A stretch of 5,740 nt of DNA from Pseudomonadota bacterium (GCA_963205465.1 CAUJKG010000287.1:1-5740), one strand, 5' to 3'. Numbered from the stretch's first letter, positions 1 through 5,740 are shown. Translations and numbers: made by a program. The notes: generated from the sequence alone by a model not told the origin.

Positions 1-1
1 G

Positions 2-217
2 TGGGATTTCGTCGACGGCGAGCCCAAGATCAACCGCCTGCGCTCGCGCAAGGACATCAAGGCGGAAACGCCGGTCTCGCAGGCCATGTCGAAAGAGCTG
101 AAAGCGCGCGGATTCAACTTCTGCGGGCCGACCATCGTATACGCCTTCATGCAGGCGACCGGCATGGTCAACGATCATCTGACCACCTGCTACCGGCATC
201 CGGAGTTTTCTAAGTGA
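2..217 (+). CDS. tag: DNA-3-methyladenine glycosylase I, C-terminal part (5' end outside window)
   Basis: This is the last 71 residues of a Tag-type glycosylase, which removes 3-methyladenine from alkylated DNA to start base excision repair in the cytoplasm. The fragment opens with WDFVDGEPKIN and continues through SQAMSKELKARGFNFCGPT and YAFMQATGMVNDHLTTC, the order and wording typical of the Tag C-terminal half. The NDHLTTC segment (fragment residues 57-63) matches NDHVVGC of the E. coli enzyme, whose His and Cys are two of the four ligands of the structural zinc; both are kept here (H59, C63). The reading frame starts at base 2 and ends at TGA 215-217. The stop overlaps the GTG start of the next gene by four bases, so Tag is probably the upstream member of an operon. 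The N-terminal half, with the other zinc ligands and most of the catalytic pocket, cannot be assessed. Confidence 0.93.
   Translation, partial: WDFVDGEPKINRLRSRKDIKAETPVSQAMSKELKARGFNFCGPTIVYAFMQATGMVNDHLTTCYRHPEFSK
201..205 (+). promoter_or_regulatory. Shine-Dalgarno sequence for the HD hydrolase
   Basis: CGGAG lies inside the last codons of tag, eight bases before the GTG at 214. It is the main reason to prefer this GTG over the in-frame ATG at 286, which is preceded by pyrimidine-rich sequence with no purine tract. Confidence 0.5.
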
Positions 218-891
218 GGAAGACGGCGGCGCGCGCTTCCAGCGGGAAGCGTGCGACAGCGTCTCCTGCACCGCGCGCTTTTCCCATGAAGCGCGAGGCA
301 GCACCCCGCGCCTGGCAACGCATGCTCTCGGGACGCAGGCTCGACCTGCTCGATCCGTCGCCGCTCGATATCGAAATCACCGATATCGCCCATGGCCTCG
401 CCCGGGTCGCACGCTGGAACGGGCAGACTACCGGACCGCATATCTTCTCGGTCGCGCAGCATTCGCTCTTGGTCGAGTTGGTATCGCGCAAAGTGACACC
501 CAACCTCGATCGGCGCTGGCGGCTTGCGGTGCTGTTGCACGACGCGCCCGAATACGTGATCGGCGACCTCATCAGCCCGTTCAAGGCGATCCTGCGCGCG
601 GACTACAAGGCGGTCGAGAACCGGCTCCTGCACGCGATCTCGCTCCGTTTCGGCCTGCCGGCGCAGTGGCCCGCGGAACTTGTCGAACACACGAAGAAAG
701 CCGACCGGCACGCGGCCTTTCTCGAAGCGACCCGGCTCGCGGGCTTCAAGGAAGCAGAAGCGCGGCGCATTTTCGGCACGCCGCCGGGCCTCGACGGCAC
801 CGCCGAGAAGCGCTACCTCACGCCCTGGAATGCGGAAACCGCGGAAAAGCGTTTTCTCGCGCGCTTCAAGGAACTTTCGGACGAAACATGA
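214..891 (+). CDS. HD-domain metal-dependent phosphohydrolase, YfbR (5'-nucleotidase)-like
   Basis: A 225-residue cytoplasmic HD-superfamily protein. The metal-site residues can be read directly: H83 in VAQHSLLV, H109-D110 in LHDAPEYVIGDLISPFK, and D164 in KKADRHAAF. E113 and D118 fall at the same spacing from H109 as the extra acidic residues of E. coli YfbR (HD-x2-E-x4-D), a deoxyribonucleoside 5'-monophosphatase. By family analogy it would hydrolyse a nucleoside monophosphate or related phosphoester, but the substrate is not shown by the sequence. The first 24 residues are a Lys/Arg/Ala-rich tail with no domain; an in-frame ATG at 286 would remove them. The GTG at 214 is chosen because it overlaps the tag stop (GTGA) and has CGGAG eight bases upstream. 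The stop TGA overlaps the ATG of the phosphatase gene (ATGA), implying translational coupling. Class is fairly certain, exact activity is not. Confidence 0.85.
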   Translation: MRKTAARASSGKRATASPAPRAFPMKREAAPRAWQRMLSGRRLDLLDPSPLDIEITDIAHGLARVARWNGQTTGPHIFSVAQHSLLVELVSRKVTPNLDRRWRLAVLLHDAPEYVIGDLISPFKAILRADYKAVENRLLHAISLRFGLPAQWPAELVEHTKKADRHAAFLEATRLAGFKEAEARRIFGTPPGLDGTAEKRYLTPWNAETAEKRFLARFKELSDET

Positions 892-1403
892 TTCACGTTT
901 GCTCGCTCTCCCGGTTGCATGGCGTCGTTGAAGAAACCGGCGCCGGACACGTCGTCACCCTGATCAAGGACGTGACCCGCGTGAGGCGGCCGCAAAGCAT
1001 TCGCGAGGAAAACCATCTCATTCTGTCGCTCGACGATATCGAGGACGATCTCGAAGGCATGGTGGCGCCGGCGGAAACGCATGTCGCGGATCTGTTGCGC
1101 TTCGTCGACGGCTGGAAGCGCGAGAAGCCGATGGTGGTGCATTGCTTCGCGGGCATCAGCCGCTCGACGGCGGCCGCCTTCATCACCGCCTGCGCGATCC
1201 AGCCGGAGCGGAGCGAAGACGAAATCGCGCGCGCGATCCGCGCGGCCTCCGTCACCGCGCAGCCCAATCCGCGCATCGTGAAGTTCGGCGACCACTTACT
1301 GGGCCGCAAAGGCCGCATGGTCGAGGCGGTGCGCGCGATCGGCAAAGGCAGCTTCGGCGGCACCTGGATCGAGGAAGCCGAGCCTTTCGTCATCAAGATA
1401 TAA
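888..1403 (+). CDS. Tyrosine / dual-specificity-type protein phosphatase
   Basis: A 171-residue protein with the cysteine-phosphatase signature HCFAGISRST at residues 85-94, that is C-x5-R with nucleophile C86 and phosphate-binding R92, followed by the usual Ser. The segment LILSLDDIEDD (44-54) sits where the general-acid Asp loop of these enzymes is expected; D49 or D50 is the best candidate. The size and the lack of an N-terminal signal or membrane segment suggest a single catalytic domain in the cytoplasm. Proteins of this kind hydrolyse phosphotyrosine, phosphoserine or small phosphoesters through a phosphocysteine intermediate; which applies here cannot be read. The ATG at 888 shares four bases with the stop of the HD hydrolase gene. 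Only a weak AAGGAA lies 14 bases upstream, so translation probably depends on coupling. The TAA is two bases before the regulator's start. Confidence 0.85.
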   Translation: MIHVCSLSRLHGVVEETGAGHVVTLIKDVTRVRRPQSIREENHLILSLDDIEDDLEGMVAPAETHVADLLRFVDGWKREKPMVVHCFAGISRSTAAAFITACAIQPERSEDEIARAIRAASVTAQPNPRIVKFGDHLLGRKGRMVEAVRAIGKGSFGGTWIEEAEPFVIKI

Positions 1404-1405
1404 TC

Positions 1406-2377
1406 ATGTCGCAAGAGCAGCATCCGCGGACCGCAATCGAAATCGGACTGGCTGCTGCAATCGTCGCGATCGACGCGGATACGCCGCTTATCCTCGTTGC
1501 GGGTCATGACGGCAGCATCGGGCTGCCGTCCGGCCCGTTCGACGCGCTCGAACACCGCACCTTCGAGATCGGCCTGCGCCGTTTCGTGGCCGAACAAACC
1601 GCGCTCGAGGTCGGCTATGTCGAGCAGCTCTACACCTTCGGCGATCGCGGCCGTCACGCGCAGGCCGGAGATACCGCGCCTCATGTCGTCTCGGTCGGCT
1701 ATCTCGCGCTGACGCGCGTTGCCATTGCGCGTGCAATGAAATCGCGCGGCGCACGCTTCGAGCCCTGGTACCGGTTTTTTCCCTGGGAGGACTGGCGCAA
1801 CGGCCGGCCGAAGATTCTCGATACGGCAATTCTGCCCGCGCTGAACGCATGGGCGAAAACCGCGAAGCCCGCAGCTGGCGCCGAGTTCGCACCGCGCGAG
1901 CGCGTGCGCCTGACCTTCGGCGCCGAAGGTGCCGCATGGGACGAAGAGCGCGTGCTTGAACGCTACGAGCTGCTTTATTCCGCGGGCCTGATCGAAGAGT
2001 CGCGGCGCGACGGTCGCGCGGCAGCGCTTGCGCGCGGCAAGACGGAGTTGCTCGGCGAGCCGATGCAGTTCGATCACCGGCGGATTCTTGCGACCGCGAT
2101 CTCGCGGCTGCGCGCGAAACTGAAATATCGCCCAGTGGTGTTCGAACTGATGCCGGACGAGTTCACGCTCACCGAACTGCAGCGCACGGTAGAGGCCATC
2201 GCGGGCCGTCATCTGCACAAGCAGAATTTCCGGCGGCTGGTGGAAGGCACCGCATTGGTCGAGCCGACCGGCGAAGTTTCCACCCAGACCGGCGGCCGCC
2301 CGGCGGCGATGTATCGTTTCCGCCGCGACGTGTTACGCGAGCGCCCCGCGCCGGGATTGCGGTTCGGCGGGAGATAA
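1406..2377 (+). CDS. nadQ: NAD-biosynthesis regulator: Nudix-like sensor plus winged-helix domain (NrtR/NadQ type)
   Basis: A 323-residue protein with the two-part layout of Nudix-related transcriptional regulators. The N-terminal domain (about 10-150) contains LPSGPFDALEHRTFEIGLRR (40-59), the position of the Nudix box, then YVEQLYTFGDRGR (71-83) and VVSVGYLAL (94-102), which closely follow the NrtR pattern. The box has lost most catalytic acidic residues (RRFVAEQT where REUxEExG is expected), so hydrolysis is unlikely and ligand sensing likely. The C-terminal part (about 230-308) has FELMPDEFTLTELQRTVEAI, HKQNFRRLVE and GGRPAAMYRF, matching the NrtR DNA-binding domain. I recall a regulator named NadQ (COG4111) predicted to control nadA-nadB-nadC in Alphaproteobacteria; that operon lies convergently next door, which is why the symbol is proposed. 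The ATG at 1406 follows the phosphatase stop by two bases. The frame stays open upstream to 1142, but that overlaps the phosphatase and is not used. A generic NUDIX-hydrolase annotation is the main alternative. Confidence 0.8.
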   Translation: MSQEQHPRTAIEIGLAAAIVAIDADTPLILVAGHDGSIGLPSGPFDALEHRTFEIGLRRFVAEQTALEVGYVEQLYTFGDRGRHAQAGDTAPHVVSVGYLALTRVAIARAMKSRGARFEPWYRFFPWEDWRNGRPKILDTAILPALNAWAKTAKPAAGAEFAPRERVRLTFGAEGAAWDEERVLERYELLYSAGLIEESRRDGRAAALARGKTELLGEPMQFDHRRILATAISRLRAKLKYRPVVFELMPDEFTLTELQRTVEAIAGRHLHKQNFRRLVEGTALVEPTGEVSTQTGGRPAAMYRFRRDVLRERPAPGLRFGGR

Positions 2378-2397
2378 CGCGTTACTGGCCTCGCCGC

Positions 2398-2437
2398 CGC
2401 AAACGCGTGGATGGCCGGGACAAGCCCGGCCATGACG
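2398..2437. repeat. Rhizobiales-type intergenic palindromic repeat (VPAIHA-type)
   Basis: A perfect 9-base inverted repeat (2411-2419 and 2425-2433) around a 5-base loop, preceded by CGCAAACGCGTGG and followed by GACG. On the minus strand it translates as MAGLVPAIHAFAA, a peptide that recurs in spurious ORFs of Bradyrhizobium-like genomes because this palindrome is scattered between genes there. The recognition is from memory; copy number in this genome cannot be seen from one copy. Confidence 0.75.
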
Positions 2438-2444
2438 AGTTTTT
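2411..2444 (+). terminator. Probable intrinsic terminator between convergent operons
   Basis: The 9-base GC-rich stem (ATGGCCGGG / CCCGGCCAT, loop ACAAG) is followed after six bases by five T residues at 2440-2444, 34 bases after the regulator's stop. The position suits termination of the plus-strand operon. The T-run is short, set off from the stem, and reaches into the nadC stop codon. For minus-strand transcripts the hairpin lies just past nadC but lacks a matching U-run, so termination there would be weaker or of another kind. Confidence 0.5.
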
Positions 2445-3312
2445 AGATTTCAATGTCGAGAGCAACATCCAACGACGACGCCGAGTGCGTGAGCGCGCCG
2501 GAAGAAATGACATCGACGCCGCATTCGGCAATCGCGGCGACGGTCTCCAGCGTGACACCGCCCGACGCCTCGGTGACAATTTTTCCCTTGCAGAGCGCGA
2601 CCGCTTCGCGAAGCGTTTCCGGCTTCATGTTGTCGAGCAGCACGACATCGGCCTTGCCGTTCGCAAGCACCTGCTTGAGTTGATCCAGCGTATCGACTTC
2701 GATCTCAACCTTCACGAGATGGCCGACCGCCGCGCGCGCAGCATCGAGCACCGGTCCGATCCCGCCCGCAACCGCAATGTGGTTGTCCTTGATCAGCACC
2801 GCGTCATCGAGGCCGAAGCGGTGATTGACCCCGCCTCCCGCCCGCACCGCGTATTTCTCGAGCGCACGCAAACCCGGCGTGGTTTTGCGCGTGTCGGTGA
2901 TCTTCGCCTTGGTGTGCGCGATCTTCGCCGCATAGGCTGCGGTGAGCGTGGCAATGCCGGACAGATGGCCGAGAAAATTCAGCGCCACGCGCTCGCCGGA
3001 GAGAACCGCAATCGCCGGACCTTCGATCACGGCAAGCGTGGTATTCGCTTGCACGCTGTCGCCGTCGCGCGCAAAGGCTTCAAACCGGATGTTCGGCGCT
3101 AGCGTGCGAAACGCCCGCGCGGCGCAAGGAAGCCCTGCGATCGTCCCTGCCTTGCGGGCGACGAGCTTGGCTTTCGCCCGAATGCCCTCGGGCAAGGTCG
3201 CCGAAGACGTGACGTCGCCGGCGCGGCCGAGATCTTCCTCGAGCGCGCGCTTCACCGCTTCCTGAATGACGAGTGGCGAAAGAAAAGCGCCCGGTGCGAC
3301 GAGATCGGTCAT
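2443..3312 (-). CDS. nadC: Nicotinate-nucleotide pyrophosphorylase (carboxylating), quinolinate phosphoribosyltransferase
   Basis: NadC (EC 2.4.2.19) converts quinolinate and PRPP to nicotinate mononucleotide, CO2 and pyrophosphate, the last step of de novo pyridine ring synthesis. The 289-residue product has normal family length. Family signatures in order are GDVTSSAT (32-39), ERVALNFLGHLSGIATLT (107-124), TRKTTPGLR (141-149), GGGVNHRFGLDDAVLIKDNH (159-178), VEIEVD (202-207), LLDNM (225-229), EASGGV (248-253) and GVDVISSGALTHS (265-277). The Arg, Lys, His and acidic residues that bind quinolinate and PRPP in known structures lie in these blocks and none looks missing. The ATG at 3312-3310 is chosen because AAAGG lies seven bases upstream; it shares one base with the nadB stop (TGATG). 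A GTG three bases earlier is possible and would add one residue. It is the last gene of the nadA-nadB-nadC operon. Confidence 0.97.
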   Translation of the reverse strand: MTDLVAPGAFLSPLVIQEAVKRALEEDLGRAGDVTSSATLPEGIRAKAKLVARKAGTIAGLPCAARAFRTLAPNIRFEAFARDGDSVQANTTLAVIEGPAIAVLSGERVALNFLGHLSGIATLTAAYAAKIAHTKAKITDTRKTTPGLRALEKYAVRAGGGVNHRFGLDDAVLIKDNHIAVAGGIGPVLDAARAAVGHLVKVEIEVDTLDQLKQVLANGKADVVLLDNMKPETLREAVALCKGKIVTEASGGVTLETVAAIAECGVDVISSGALTHSASSLDVALDIEI

Positions 3313-4913
3313 CACGCAGCCTTTGCCGTTGCCGCGAGCGCGATACGCCGCGCTTCACCAAGCGAAGTAAAGGTGCGGTGCGCCTGCGCCGGATCGGCGG
3401 TCGGGAAATCGGAACGGAAATGCCCGCCGCGGCTTTCGGTTCGCACCAGCGCGGCAGAGGCGACCAGCAATGCCGTCGTCGCCATGTCGCGTACCGATGG
3501 ACGCTTCGCGGTCGCTTCGATGTCGAGAATTTCGCCGAGCGCGTGCACAAGGCCCGCGCGATTGCGGATCACGCCGACATGCGCGCTCATCACGTTGCGC
3601 AGGCGCTTCGCATGCTCGATGCCTTGATCGGCAAGCGGCGGCGGCACCTCGCAGGAATCCGCGGGCCATCCCAGCGTCTGCGGCAGCGCGATCAGGCCGG
3701 AAATATCCTCGGCGATGCGTGCGGCATAGACCACGGCTTCGAGCAGCGAGTTGGAAGCAAGACGGTTCGCGCCATGCGCGCCGGTGCTGGCAACTTCGCC
3801 CGCCGCCCAGAGGCCATCGAGCGAAGCGCGGCCGTTCGCGTCCACCAGCACGCCGCCCATATGATAATGCGCGGCCGGCGCAATCGGCACCGGCTGCCGG
3901 TCGGGATCGAGACCCGCAGCCTTGCAGGCGGCAAAGACGGTCGGAAAACGTTCGGAGAATTTTTCCACCGGACGCAGATCGAGAAACGCGCCGCGCCCCG
4001 CCTGAATTTCCGCGAAGACCGCGCGCGCCACGATATCGCGCGGCGCAAGTTCGGCGTTCTCGTGGATAGGCAGCATGAAGCGCTCGCCGCTTGCGTTGAG
4101 GAGTGTCGCGCCCTCGCCGCGCAAGGCTTCGGTCGCGAGCGGCGCGGGATCTTTGCCGACATCGAGCGCAGTCGGATGGAACTGTACGAACTCGGGATCG
4201 GCGATAATCGCGCCCGCACGCGCGGCAGCGGCAAGCCCGCGACCGCGCGCTTCGCGCGGATTGGTCGTTACCGCATAAATGCCGCCGATGCCGCCGGAGG
4301 CCAGCACCACCGCGCGCGCAGGCAGCGCCATCGGCTTGCCGGCACGGCCGGCAGGACGCGCATGGATGCCGGTGACATAACGGCCGTCGACATAGAGATC
4401 GTCGACCACAAGCCCTTCGAGCACGCGGATCGTCGGCGTATTGCGCACCGCCGCCACCAGTGCCGCCATGATCGCAGCACCCGCGCGGTCGCCCTGCACG
4501 CGCACGATACGCTTGTGCGAATGCGCCGCCTCGCGCGAGAGCATCAGCTTGCCTTCAAGATCACGATCGAACGGCACGCCGTATTTCAGGAGATCGTTGA
4601 TGCGCGCGGGCGCTTCTTCCGCCATCGCGCGAATGACTTTCTCGTCCACCGTACCGGCGCCAGCCGCGAGCGTATCGGTAACGTGGCTGTCGATGGTGTC
4701 GCCCTCACCGACCGCCGCGGCAATGCCGCCCTGCGCCCAGGTCGAGGACGCGCCTTCGCCGATGGGCGCGGCCGTCACGATGGTCACCGGACGCGGAGAG
4801 AGCTTCAGCGCGCAAAAGAGACCGGCAAGACCGCCGCCGACGATGACGACGTCGTCGACGCCGCCCCAGGAGCGTGGCGTGAGCGTGTCGGTGGTGCGCG
4901 GAGAGTCGGACAT
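3312..4913 (-). CDS. nadB: L-aspartate oxidase
   Basis: NadB (EC 1.4.3.16) is an FAD enzyme that oxidises L-aspartate to iminoaspartate, the substrate of NadA. The 533-residue product is close to the usual length. It has the Rossmann FAD motif VVIVGGGLAGLFCALKL (22-38), STWAQGGIAAA (57-67), REAAHSHKRI (127-136), QFHPTAL (244-250), AHYHMGG (348-354), and GEVASTGAHGANRLASNSLL (372-391), with an Arg-rich helical C-terminal region after about 430. By comparison with the E. coli enzyme, E128, H246, R292, H349 and R384 fall where the active-site residues are expected. The ATG at 4913 is chosen because it opens the conserved N-terminus and has a purine tract upstream; the frame continues open to 5438, but that part lies antisense to the nadA frame on the same strand and shows no homology. 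The stop TGA shares a base with the nadC ATG. Confidence 0.97.
   Translation of the reverse strand: MSDSPRTTDTLTPRSWGGVDDVVIVGGGLAGLFCALKLSPRPVTIVTAAPIGEGASSTWAQGGIAAAVGEGDTIDSHVTDTLAAGAGTVDEKVIRAMAEEAPARINDLLKYGVPFDRDLEGKLMLSREAAHSHKRIVRVQGDRAGAAIMAALVAAVRNTPTIRVLEGLVVDDLYVDGRYVTGIHARPAGRAGKPMALPARAVVLASGGIGGIYAVTTNPREARGRGLAAAARAGAIIADPEFVQFHPTALDVGKDPAPLATEALRGEGATLLNASGERFMLPIHENAELAPRDIVARAVFAEIQAGRGAFLDLRPVEKFSERFPTVFAACKAAGLDPDRQPVPIAPAAHYHMGGVLVDANGRASLDGLWAAGEVASTGAHGANRLASNSLLEAVVYAARIAEDISGLIALPQTLGWPADSCEVPPPLADQGIEHAKRLRNVMSAHVGVIRNRAGLVHALGEILDIEATAKRPSVRDMATTALLVASAALVRTESRGGHFRSDFPTADPAQAHRTFTSLGEARRIALAATAKAA
3320..3324 (-). promoter_or_regulatory. Shine-Dalgarno sequence for nadC
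   Basis: AAAGG within the last codons of nadB, seven bases before the ATG of nadC and four before the alternative GTG. The spacing favours the ATG. The same AAAGG with a seven-base spacer occurs before nadB. Confidence 0.5.
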
Positions 4914-4920
4914 TCCACTG

Positions 4921-4931
4921 CCTTTCCCTCC
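4921..4931 (-). promoter_or_regulatory. Shine-Dalgarno region for nadB
   Basis: On the minus strand GGAGGGAAAGG precedes the nadB ATG. AAAGG is seven bases from the start and GGAGG thirteen. A CCTCC at 4948-4944, just upstream in the transcript, could pair with GGAGG, so access of ribosomes might depend on folding. That last point is inference. Confidence 0.5.
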
Positions 4932-4950
4932 GCGGGGGGACCGGGAGGCG

Positions 4951-4983
4951 GGATGAAGAGCCAAGGCATTCGGCTCTTCATCC
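4951..4983 (-). repeat. Perfect inverted repeat in the nadA-nadB spacer
   Basis: A 12-base perfect stem, GGATGAAGAGCC with GGCTCTTCATCC (4951-4962 and 4972-4983), around a 9-base loop. Two more base pairs form if G4950 is bulged. It lies 37 bases upstream of the nadB start on the transcript. No U-run follows on the minus strand, so it does not look like a classical terminator. RNA stabilisation, processing or a protein site are possible roles. Confidence 0.6.
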
Positions 4984-4994
4984 GCTTTGCGTAA

Positions 4995-5023
4995 GACGCG
5001 CCGCCGCGTCAACGGGCGGCGCG
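4995..5023 (-). repeat. Overlapping GC-rich hairpins just after nadA
   Basis: Two stems share bases and exclude each other. The longer pairs 4997-5005 (CGCGCCGCC) with 5015-5023 (GGCGGCGCG), nine perfect pairs around a 9-base loop. The shorter pairs 4995-5000 (GACGCG) with 5005-5010 (CGCGTC), six pairs around a 4-base loop. In the transcript they begin seven bases after the nadA stop codon. There is no U-run after them. High GC content makes some pairing expected, but a nine-pair perfect stem is notable. Confidence 0.5.
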
Positions 5024-5029
5024 CAGATT

Positions 5030-5740
5030 TTAGCTCTTCAAATGGATCATGCGCTCGACCGCGCGGCGGGCTTTGGCCGCGAGTACCGGATCGATTTCGA
5101 CTTCCTCGCGGAGATAGACGAGGCTGTCGAGAATCTTCGGCAGCGTGATGCGCTTCATGTGCGGGCAGAGATTGCACGGCCGCACGAACTCGGTGTCCGG
5201 CGCTTCCGCCTGCACGTTGTCGGCCATCGAGCACTCGGTGACCATGACGACGCGCTTCGGCTTCTTCGTCTTCACGTAGTTCAGAATATGCGAGGTCGAG
5301 CCGGTGAAATCCGCTTCCGCAATCACATCGGGCGGGCATTCCGGGTGCGCGAGAATCTGCACGGTCGGATCGGCTTCGCGATAGCGGCGCAGCTCTTCGC
5401 CCGTGAAACGCTCGTGCACTTCGCAGTGGCCTTTCCACGCAATGATCTTGACCGGAGTCTGGGTCGCGACCCAGCGCGCCAGAAACTCGTCGGGAATGCA
5501 GATCACGCGATCGACGCCGAAGCTCTCCACGACCTCGACGGCGTTCGACGAGGTGCAGCAGATATCGCTTTCCGCCTTCACGTCGGCGGAGGTGTTCACG
5601 TAGGTCACGATCGGCACGCCCGGATAGCGCTCCCGCAGTAGCCGCACATCCTCGCCGGTGATCGAGCTTGCGAGCGAGCAGCCCGCGCGCAGATCGGGGA
5701 TCAGCACGGTCTTGTCCGGGTTCAAGAGCTTCGAGGTCTC
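5030..5740 (-). CDS. nadA: Quinolinate synthase, C-terminal two thirds (5' end outside window)
   Basis: NadA (EC 2.5.1.72) condenses iminoaspartate with dihydroxyacetone phosphate to quinolinate using an oxygen-sensitive [4Fe-4S] cluster. The visible 236 residues begin ETSKLLNPDKTVLIPDLRAG and run to TAA 5032-5030. Conserved blocks are AGCSLASS (19-26), YVNTSADVKAESDICCTSSN (47-66), WKGHCEVHERFT (102-113), HPECPPDV (132-139), TGSTSHILNYV (146-156), TECSMADNVQAEAPDTEF (168-185) and CNLCPHMKRITLPKIL (189-204). The cluster is held by three Cys in known structures; the best matches are C62 (or C61), C135 and C192 of this fragment. Roughly 110-130 residues are missing upstream. A TTG at 5725 is an internal Leu codon, not a start, since NadA homology continues to the window edge. 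nadB follows after 116 bases; the operon promoter is outside the window. Confidence 0.97.
   Translation of the reverse strand, partial: ETSKLLNPDKTVLIPDLRAGCSLASSITGEDVRLLRERYPGVPIVTYVNTSADVKAESDICCTSSNAVEVVESFGVDRVICIPDEFLARWVATQTPVKIIAWKGHCEVHERFTGEELRRYREADPTVQILAHPECPPDVIAEADFTGSTSHILNYVKTKKPKRVVMVTECSMADNVQAEAPDTEFVRPCNLCPHMKRITLPKILDSLVYLREEVEIDPVLAAKARRAVERMIHLKS

Noticed and set aside
1142..1405. Upstream extension of the regulator frame to 1142
   Set aside because: It lies in a shifted frame inside the phosphatase gene, over its active-site and C-terminal coding sequence. The ATG at 1406 directly follows the phosphatase stop and fits the conserved domain start.
893..2218. A 441-codon minus-strand open frame opposite the phosphatase and regulator
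   Set aside because: Antisense to two genes with clear motifs; its Arg-rich translation shows no family features. High GC content explains the lack of stops.
2209..2433. Small minus-strand frame beginning MAGLVPAIHAFAA
   Set aside because: This is the translation of the intergenic palindrome running into the antisense of the regulator's 3' end, a familiar false gene in this bacterial group.
3273..4994. A 573-codon plus-strand open frame opposite nadB and the start of nadC
   Set aside because: It is antisense to two unmistakable enzymes, has an Arg/His-rich composition typical of GC-rich shadow frames, no recognisable domain, and no operon context.
4914..5438. Upstream extension of the nadB frame to 5438
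   Set aside because: It overlaps nadA in another frame on the same strand, lacks homology to NadB, and precedes the conserved N-terminus with its own ribosome site at 4913.
5042..5641. A 199-codon plus-strand open frame opposite nadA
   Set aside because: Shadow of nadA; His/Arg/Asp-rich with no recognisable motifs.
1..5740. A search by eye for a new defence, mobile or toxin-antitoxin system
   Set aside because: No transposase, recombinase, phage or effector motifs, no direct repeat array, and no break in base composition were seen. All coding space is taken by recognisable gene families.

Overview
The window looks like a chromosomal piece of a GC-rich alphaproteobacterium, most likely of the order Hyphomicrobiales (Rhizobiales; Nitrobacteraceae/Xanthobacteraceae-like). 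Three things suggest this: high-GC codon use throughout, the gene neighbourhood of an NrtR-like regulator beside nadC-nadB-nadA, and an intergenic palindrome whose minus-strand translation reads MAGLVPAIHAFAA, a recurrent repeat-derived false peptide in that group. No tool was run; all family calls are from motif reading.

Layout. The left part (1-2377) carries four tightly packed plus-strand genes: the 3' end of tag (3-methyladenine DNA glycosylase I), an HD-domain hydrolase resembling the YfbR 5'-nucleotidase, a small tyrosine/dual-specificity-type phosphatase, and a regulator with a Nudix-like sensor and a winged-helix domain (NrtR/NadQ type). The junctions are GTGA, ATGA and a 2-base gap, so they look like one translationally coupled operon. 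A 65-base convergent gap (2378-2442) holds the palindromic repeat, which ends in a T-run and probably acts as a terminator. The right part (2443-5740) is on the minus strand and holds the complete nadC and nadB and the 5'-truncated nadA, read in the order nadA-nadB-nadC. nadB and nadC are overlapped or nearly so. nadA and nadB are separated by 116 bases with strong inverted repeats.

How the genes work together. NadB oxidises L-aspartate to iminoaspartate, NadA condenses this with dihydroxyacetone phosphate to quinolinate, and NadC converts quinolinate with PRPP to nicotinate mononucleotide: the whole de novo route to NAD. The regulator encoded convergently is of the type expected to control this operon. 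Its binding site would be upstream of nadA, outside the window. The HD hydrolase and phosphatase are co-transcribed with the regulator, but their link to NAD metabolism is only a hypothesis.

No mobile element, CRISPR array, tRNA or rRNA was seen, and no gene-free stretch exceeds 300 bases. The window is mostly housekeeping. The points most worth a second look are the degenerate Nudix box of the regulator, the HD/phosphatase/regulator operon, and the structured nadA-nadB spacer.
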